Of a stretch of 9,445 bases of DNA, positions 6,320 through 9,445 are shown one piece after another. Positions within the stretch are counted from its first letter, which is position 1; each line of letters starts with the position of its first letter. A program made the position numbers and the translations under genes. The notes beneath the pieces are model-generated. The model made no database searches. It was not told the origin of the DNA and saw only the letters and a program-made list of their open reading frames with translations. Source of the DNA: an uncultured Nitrospinaceae bacterium (lineage in GTDB: Bacteria > Nitrospinota > Nitrospinia > Nitrospinales > VA-1); assembly GCA_905182935.1 (NCBI GenBank), contig CAJJDL010000289.1, positions 1 through 9,445 of the forward strand. The letters run 5' to 3'.

Positions 6320-7048
6320 GTGAATCTACCTATTCCGGCAAAAGACCGACTAATTTTTGCGCTCGATATTCCTAATCGTGAAGAGGCTGAAAAATATGTT
6401 CGTCTACTCGGCGAATCGGTTGGTTGTTTTAAGGTGGGTCTTGAACTCTTTATCAAAGAGGGGCCAGATATAATTAAAATGGTTAAGGAAAATAGTTCTG
6501 CGTCTATTTTTCTAGACCTTAAATTGCATGATATCCCAGCTACCGTAAGTTCTGCATTGATTTCAGCTGCCACACATGAAGTTAAATTTATTACCATTCA
6601 TGGATCTGGAGGTAAATCAATTTTACAGACTGCGGCCGAAGTTAAAAGTTTAGGTTTGGAGGTTTTGGCTGTTACAGTTCTCACTAGTGTTTCAGAATCA
6701 GAACTTAAGGGTTTAGGGTTTAAGGAAAATCTTAGTTTGAGTCAGTTGGTGCTCAACCGAGCCAGCGAAGCTGAAAAATATGGTTGCGCTGGAGTTATTT
6801 GTTCTGGTGAAGAAATATCTTCAATAAAACGAGTATGTAAACCTGACTTCAAGCTAGTGGTTCCTGGAATCCGTCCTCTATGGGCCGAAGTTAGAAAGGA
6901 CGATCAAAGCCGCACTATCACACCCAAAGATGCTATTTTAAAAGGAGCCGATATGATTGTTGTCGGTAGACCGATCCGCAATGCCAAAGAACCTGATGTT
7001 GCTGCAAGAAAAGTAGTTGATGAAATCAGATCTGCTCTTATTGCTTAG
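6320..7048 (+). CDS. pyrF: Orotidine-5'-phosphate decarboxylase
   Basis: A 242-residue enzyme catalysing OMP to UMP plus CO2, the last step of de novo pyrimidine synthesis. The TIM-barrel motifs are complete. FALD contains Asp16, FKVG contains Lys38, and FLDLKLHDIP supplies Asp66, Lys68 and Asp71 of the catalytic charge network. PGIRP and VVGRPI form the C-terminal phosphate-binding loops. The length fits the short bacterial (group I) type. The start is a GTG: the codon just before it in frame is TAA (6317-6319) and no later ATG precedes the FALD motif, so GTG at 6320 is close to forced. There is no recognisable Shine-Dalgarno sequence. A 144-base gap separates it from the ATP-grasp gene, so it may have its own promoter, though I see no strong one. 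The gap holds no convincing gene or PyrR-type attenuator. Confidence 0.96.
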   Translation: MNLPIPAKDRLIFALDIPNREEAEKYVRLLGESVGCFKVGLELFIKEGPDIIKMVKENSSASIFLDLKLHDIPATVSSALISAATHEVKFITIHGSGGKSILQTAAEVKSLGLEVLAVTVLTSVSESELKGLGFKENLSLSQLVLNRASEAEKYGCAGVICSGEEISSIKRVCKPDFKLVVPGIRPLWAEVRKDDQSRTITPKDAILKGADMIVVGRPIRNAKEPDVAARKVVDEIRSALIA

Positions 7049-7117
7049 AATGGCAATTTCTCAAGCAACTTTATAATTAATCTAAGATTAATATTTGTAA
7101 AATATGGAGATTTCATC

Positions 7118-7582
7118 ATGTTCCAAAACGTTGTGCATTTTATTTATTTCCTCGGTTTAGTGTGTTGGATTGGTAGTGTTGTGTTTTTTTCATTTTTTAC
7201 TGCTCCTGTAATTTTTAAATTATTAGACCGTGAAAAAGCTGGAGAAATAGTAGGTATTATTTTTCCGAGGTATTATTTTTTGGGTTATGTATGCGCTGCA
7301 TTAATCTTTTTTTCCCTGATGGTTAGCGACCCAAATATCTTTAAAACTAAATCAATACTACTGTTTATCATGATCGTCGGATGGTTTTATGCCGGAATGA
7401 TTGTGAGTCCAAAATCGAGAAAGTTAAAAGCTCTCAGGCAGGCAGCTAGTTCCATGGATGAAAAAGAAAATTTCGAGGCACAGTTTAAAAAAGTTCATTC
7501 TCTGGCGGTTAAATTAAATGGAACTGTATTGGTTGCAGGCCTCGGACTATTATGGTTTAGCGCCGAAGGATTCCAGCTTTGA
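7118..7582 (+). CDS. DUF4149/TMEM205-like integral membrane protein
   Basis: A 154-residue protein with four predicted membrane helices, at about residues 8-30, 48-70, 78-98 and 131-151. The first helix carries the pattern FLGLVCWIGSVVFFSFFTAPVIF; a glycine-rich helix ending in FxxFxxAP is characteristic of DUF4149 proteins, which resemble eukaryotic TMEM205. A charged, probably cytosolic loop (about 98-130) separates helices three and four. The biochemical role of the family is unknown. GGAG lies 8 bases before the ATG, giving a well-supported start. The gene is 69 bases after pyrF on the same strand and converges with the SYLF gene beyond. There is no sequence sign of a functional link with pyrF. 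The family call rests on pattern and topology rather than a search. Confidence 0.78.
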   Translation: MFQNVVHFIYFLGLVCWIGSVVFFSFFTAPVIFKLLDREKAGEIVGIIFPRYYFLGYVCAALIFFSLMVSDPNIFKTKSILLFIMIVGWFYAGMIVSPKSRKLKALRQAASSMDEKENFEAQFKKVHSLAVKLNGTVLVAGLGLLWFSAEGFQL

Positions 7583-7660
7583 ATGTTATTTTTTTACAAT
7601 GTCTTGCGTTGAACTTTAATCGTCAAAATATTAACAAACGTTTATCTAGAATAATCAAGA

Positions 7661-7697
7661 CTATGGGTAGGCGGATCGAATTTTTATTCTATGGGTA
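7661..7697. repeat. Short direct repeat in the convergent gap
   Basis: CTATGGGTA occurs at 7661-7669 and again at 7689-7697, a period of 28 bases. It lies in the 230-base gap between the DUF4149 and SYLF genes. Only two units are present and neither is palindromic, so this may be chance or a relic; the rest of the gap holds only AT-rich dyads and no gene. Confidence 0.35.
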
Positions 7698-7766
7698 AAT
7701 TTTATTTACAGTCTAGTTAAATGGCAGAAGGTGTTTTATTAAAATGCCGCAAAATTTTCGGTAGAA

Positions 7767-7786
7767 AAAATTACTTAATTAATTTT
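7767..7786 (-). terminator. AT-only hairpin after the SYLF gene, possible terminator
   Basis: On the minus strand AAAATTA-ATTAAG-TAATTTT forms a 7-bp stem whose 3' arm runs into TTTTTTC, starting 27 bases past the SYLF stop codon. It has no G:C pair, so it would be weak. A second dyad (7747-7761, CCG...AAAATTTT...CGG) follows downstream with a broken T-tract. Both face the DUF4149 gene, so either could serve as a bidirectional barrier. Confidence 0.3.
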
Positions 7787-7812
7787 AAAATACATTTGGG
7801 AAAGTTTTATTG

Positions 7813-8511
7813 CTAGTTTCTTTTTTGTAAAGGTGGAGCTAAAAAATTTAATTCCTTTATAAACCGTTTGCCTGATTTTGGGATATTTTTAACTTTGTTT
7901 CTTATGAGGACGTCTTTAGCTTTTAAAAATTGACCATAGTATGCATGGTTGGCCTTTATATCGTTAGAAATAACAGCTCCTTTTAAGGAGACTCCGGCAA
8001 ATGCTCCTTTGCTTCTTGAGTAAGAGTATATTTCCCCTTGCATGCCTATATCAATTGCTGCTTCAGCATGTCTGCCAATCGGTCCTGCAGAAACTGCAGC
8101 ATCGACTCCTAACGTCAGTTCATCTTTAAGTAGACTCTCTAAACCTCGTTTTGTCATCACCAATAGGACTAGATCGACTGCTTCAGCTCCGACTTGGAAT
8201 CCAAAACTCAACCCGGTTTGGGTAAGGAATGTTGGCGGTCCAAATGCCCCATTTTTCTTCGCACGCATCGATGCTACTCCTTCACCATATCTACCACCAA
8301 TGAGAAATCCCGCTTTAATCAAGGTTGGAAAAATAAGAATGGCCTTTGCCTGGGAAATCAATTCGCTCGGGATTTCTTGGTCTGGGGAGTTCATTATTTC
8401 ATCTATTACAGCTAATGAATCTTTGAGAGTTTTTTGTTCGTTATAATCGTTAGCTTGGGTATTTATAGGGAAAAAAGAAATAAATAATAAAGCTAAGACA
8501 ATTTTTCTCAT
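7813..8511 (-). CDS. Secreted SYLF (Ysc84-type) lipid-binding domain protein
   Basis: A 232-residue protein starting at the ATG at 8511. A TTG 12 bases earlier would add four residues but overlaps the GGAGG ribosome binding site, so it is rejected. Residues 1-20, MRKIVLALLFISFFPINTQA, form a Sec signal peptide with a plausible cleavage after Ala20, predicting export to the periplasm. From about residue 50 the SYLF (DUF500/Ysc84) domain is clear: AKAILIFPTLIKAGFLIGGRYGEG, TGLSFGFQVGAEAVDLVLLVM, LGVDAAVSAGPIGR, EIYSYSRSKGAFAGVSLKGA, then DIKANHAYYG. Eukaryotic SYLF domains bind phosphoinositides; bacterial ones are poorly characterised and presumed to be lipid- or envelope-associated. It stands alone: a 230-base gap from the convergent gene and 211 bases from the divergent dinG-like gene. 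The length is normal for bacterial homologues and no key segment is missing. Confidence 0.92.
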   Translation of the reverse strand: MRKIVLALLFISFFPINTQANDYNEQKTLKDSLAVIDEIMNSPDQEIPSELISQAKAILIFPTLIKAGFLIGGRYGEGVASMRAKKNGAFGPPTFLTQTGLSFGFQVGAEAVDLVLLVMTKRGLESLLKDELTLGVDAAVSAGPIGRHAEAAIDIGMQGEIYSYSRSKGAFAGVSLKGAVISNDIKANHAYYGQFLKAKDVLIRNKVKNIPKSGKRFIKELNFLAPPLQKRN

Positions 8512-8516
8512 AAACG

Positions 8517-8521
8517 CCTCC
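8517..8521 (-). promoter_or_regulatory. Ribosome binding site that fixes the SYLF start
   Basis: GGAGG on the minus strand ends 5 bases before the ATG at 8511. Because it overlaps the alternative TTG start at 8523, the ATG is the correct initiation codon and the signal peptide begins MRKIV. Confidence 0.75.
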
Positions 8522-8538
8522 AATTTTAAAGCTTTTTT

Positions 8539-8544
8539 ATATTA
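8539..8544 (-). promoter_or_regulatory. Candidate -10 box for the SYLF gene
   Basis: TAATAT on the minus strand gives an expected transcript start about 20 bases before the ATG. The -35 position at 17-base spacing is TTAAAT, a 3-of-6 match, so the promoter is only tentative. Confidence 0.3.
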
Positions 8545-8664
8545 CGCTTGTTTAGATTAAAATTTAATGAATAAAAATGATATTTAGAGCCAACATAAAT
8601 TGAAGAATAAAAATATAACTGAGCCTAGGGTAGAAAATTTAATGTGAAAGGTCAAACCGGTGAA

Positions 8665-8693
8665 TTGTAAGGAAATGTTTTAAAAATTATTTT
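8665..8693 (+). promoter_or_regulatory. Weak candidate promoter for the dinG-like gene
   Basis: TTGTAA (8665-8670) and TATTTT (8688-8693) are separated by 17 bases, each matching 4 of 6 consensus positions, with an expected start about 23 bases before the ATG. The DNA is AT-rich, so such matches are easily found by chance. Confidence 0.22.
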
Positions 8694-8722
8694 ACCTTCT
8701 AATTTTGTTAACATACTTAACT

Positions 8723-9445
8723 ATGATTGAAAAAGAAATAGCAAAATACCTTGATAAGGGTGGTCTTTTGTCAGGTTGTATAGAAGAATTTGAGCATCGA
8801 CCTGAGCAGATTGCTATGGCTGAAGCTGTAGGAAGAGCTTTTGATAATGAGCACCACTTAATTGTCGAGGCCGGAACAGGGACGGGAAAAAGCTTAGCTT
8901 ATTTAATTCCTGCCATTTTGTGGGCAGTAAAATATAATAAAAAAGTAGTGGTATCAACCTATACCAAAACTTTACAAGAGCAGCTTCTGTATCATGATAT
9001 CCCTCTTCTTCATGAGAAATTAAAAATTCCCTTTCGATACGCGTTGTGTTTGGGCAATGAAAACTACCTTTCATTAAGAAGGCTAAAGCGAGCTAGTCAA
9101 GCAGGTCTTTTTACAAGGGCTGAGGAAGATGAGCAAATGGAAGCGATTTTTGGCTGGGCAGGTGAAACTTTAAATGGCACAAAAGGCGACCTGCCGTTTG
9201 AACCGCTTCCTGCAGTATGGGAAGATGTGGGTAGGCAAAAAGATTTATGCCTCGGTAAAAACTGTGAAACTTACAGTACTTGTTTTTATTTTAAAGAACG
9301 AAAACGCTGGTTTGGCGCACACTTATTGATTGTAAATCACCACCTTTTTTTTGCTAATGTTGCTAACAATGGTGCAGTACTTCCCCGGTTTGATGCTGTT
9401 ATTTTTGATGAAGCACAAAATATTGAAGAGTCGGCGACCTCTTTT
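8723..9445 (+). CDS. DinG-family superfamily 2 DNA helicase, N-terminal part (cut by right edge)
   Basis: The first 241 codons are open to the window edge. DinG/XPD-family helicases unwind DNA 5' to 3' using ATP and carry an iron-sulfur domain. EFEHRPEQIAMAEAV is the Q-motif-like start. Walker A is EAGTGTGKS at residues 49-57, and motif Ia follows in VVSTYTKTLQEQLL. The iron-sulfur region keeps Cys176, Cys181 and Cys187 (C-x4-C-x5-C, followed by FYFKER). The position of the first ligand, normally Cys in NYLC, is Ser117 in GNENYLSLRR; Cys109 lies eight residues earlier. IVNHHLFF and the Walker B box VIFDEAQN (Asp229, Glu230) follow; DEAQ replaces the DEAH usual in this family. The ATG at 8723 matches family N termini but has no clear ribosome binding site. 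The C-terminal helicase domain is beyond the window. It could equally be termed a YoaA-like helicase. Confidence 0.9.
   Translation, partial: MIEKEIAKYLDKGGLLSGCIEEFEHRPEQIAMAEAVGRAFDNEHHLIVEAGTGTGKSLAYLIPAILWAVKYNKKVVVSTYTKTLQEQLLYHDIPLLHEKLKIPFRYALCLGNENYLSLRRLKRASQAGLFTRAEEDEQMEAIFGWAGETLNGTKGDLPFEPLPAVWEDVGRQKDLCLGKNCETYSTCFYFKERKRWFGAHLLIVNHHLFFANVANNGAVLPRFDAVIFDEAQNIEESATSF

Noticed and set aside
6316..6597. Minus-strand open frame of 93 codons over the start of pyrF
   Set aside because: It is antisense to the catalytic part of pyrF, with no ribosome binding site or recognisable product.
8042..8446. Plus-strand open frames of 134 and 73 codons inside the SYLF gene
   Set aside because: Both are shadows of the well-supported SYLF coding region in the opposite direction.
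8512..8523. Longer SYLF start at TTG 8523
   Set aside because: The TTG overlaps the GGAGG ribosome binding site of the ATG at 8511, and the shorter protein has a standard signal peptide.
8814..9074. Minus-strand open frame of 86 codons within the dinG-like gene
   Set aside because: It is antisense to the Walker A and motif Ia region of the helicase, which has clear family motifs.
1..9445. tRNA, rRNA, CRISPR array, insertion sequence or phage genes
   Set aside because: I looked for cloverleaf-forming runs, regularly spaced repeats, transposase motifs and phage structural genes in the gaps and frames and saw none; the window is nearly filled with ordinary chromosomal genes.

Overview
The window is an AT-rich stretch of a bacterial chromosome carrying mostly core genes. 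The organism is probably a diderm (Gram-negative-type) bacterium: one gene product has a cleavable signal peptide followed by a SYLF lipid-binding domain typical of periplasmic or outer-membrane-facing proteins, and the SMC Walker A motif has the GPNGCGKSN form common in Proteobacteria, the former Deltaproteobacteria and related phyla. I cannot assign a phylum from the sequence alone.

Layout. Bases 1-274 (minus) are the N-terminal part of a leucine-rich-repeat-like protein running off the left edge. Bases 423-3983 (minus) are a complete smc gene. A 279-base divergent region (3984-4262) separates smc from a plus-strand cluster. That region holds candidate promoters for both sides, four copies of the heptamer AGWGGTA, a hairpin followed by a T-tract, and an 11-codon minigene with a strong ribosome binding site. 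The plus-strand cluster is an ArsC/Spx-family thioredoxin-fold protein (4263-4613), a NudL-type CoA pyrophosphatase (4651-5202), an ATP-grasp ligase-like protein of unknown substrate (5231-6175), pyrF encoding orotidine-5'-phosphate decarboxylase (6320-7048), and a four-helix DUF4149-type membrane protein (7118-7582). A 230-base convergent gap follows, then a SYLF-domain secreted protein on the minus strand (7813-8511), a 211-base divergent gap, and the first 241 codons of a DinG-family helicase (from 8723, plus), cut by the right edge.

How the genes fit together. smc (chromosome compaction) and dinG (DNA structure resolution) are housekeeping DNA-maintenance genes, and pyrF is the last step of UMP synthesis. 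The first three plus-strand genes are closely spaced (37- and 28-base gaps) and likely co-transcribed. They combine a thiol-active protein, a CoA/nucleotide-cleaning hydrolase and an orphan ATP-grasp enzyme, but no shared pathway can be shown from sequence. I see no mobile element, CRISPR array, tRNA, rRNA or phage gene. Nothing here is clearly a new system. The points most worth checking are the altered iron-sulfur ligand and DEAQ box in the DinG-like helicase, the heptamer cluster upstream of smc, and the leader minigene before the ArsC/Spx gene.
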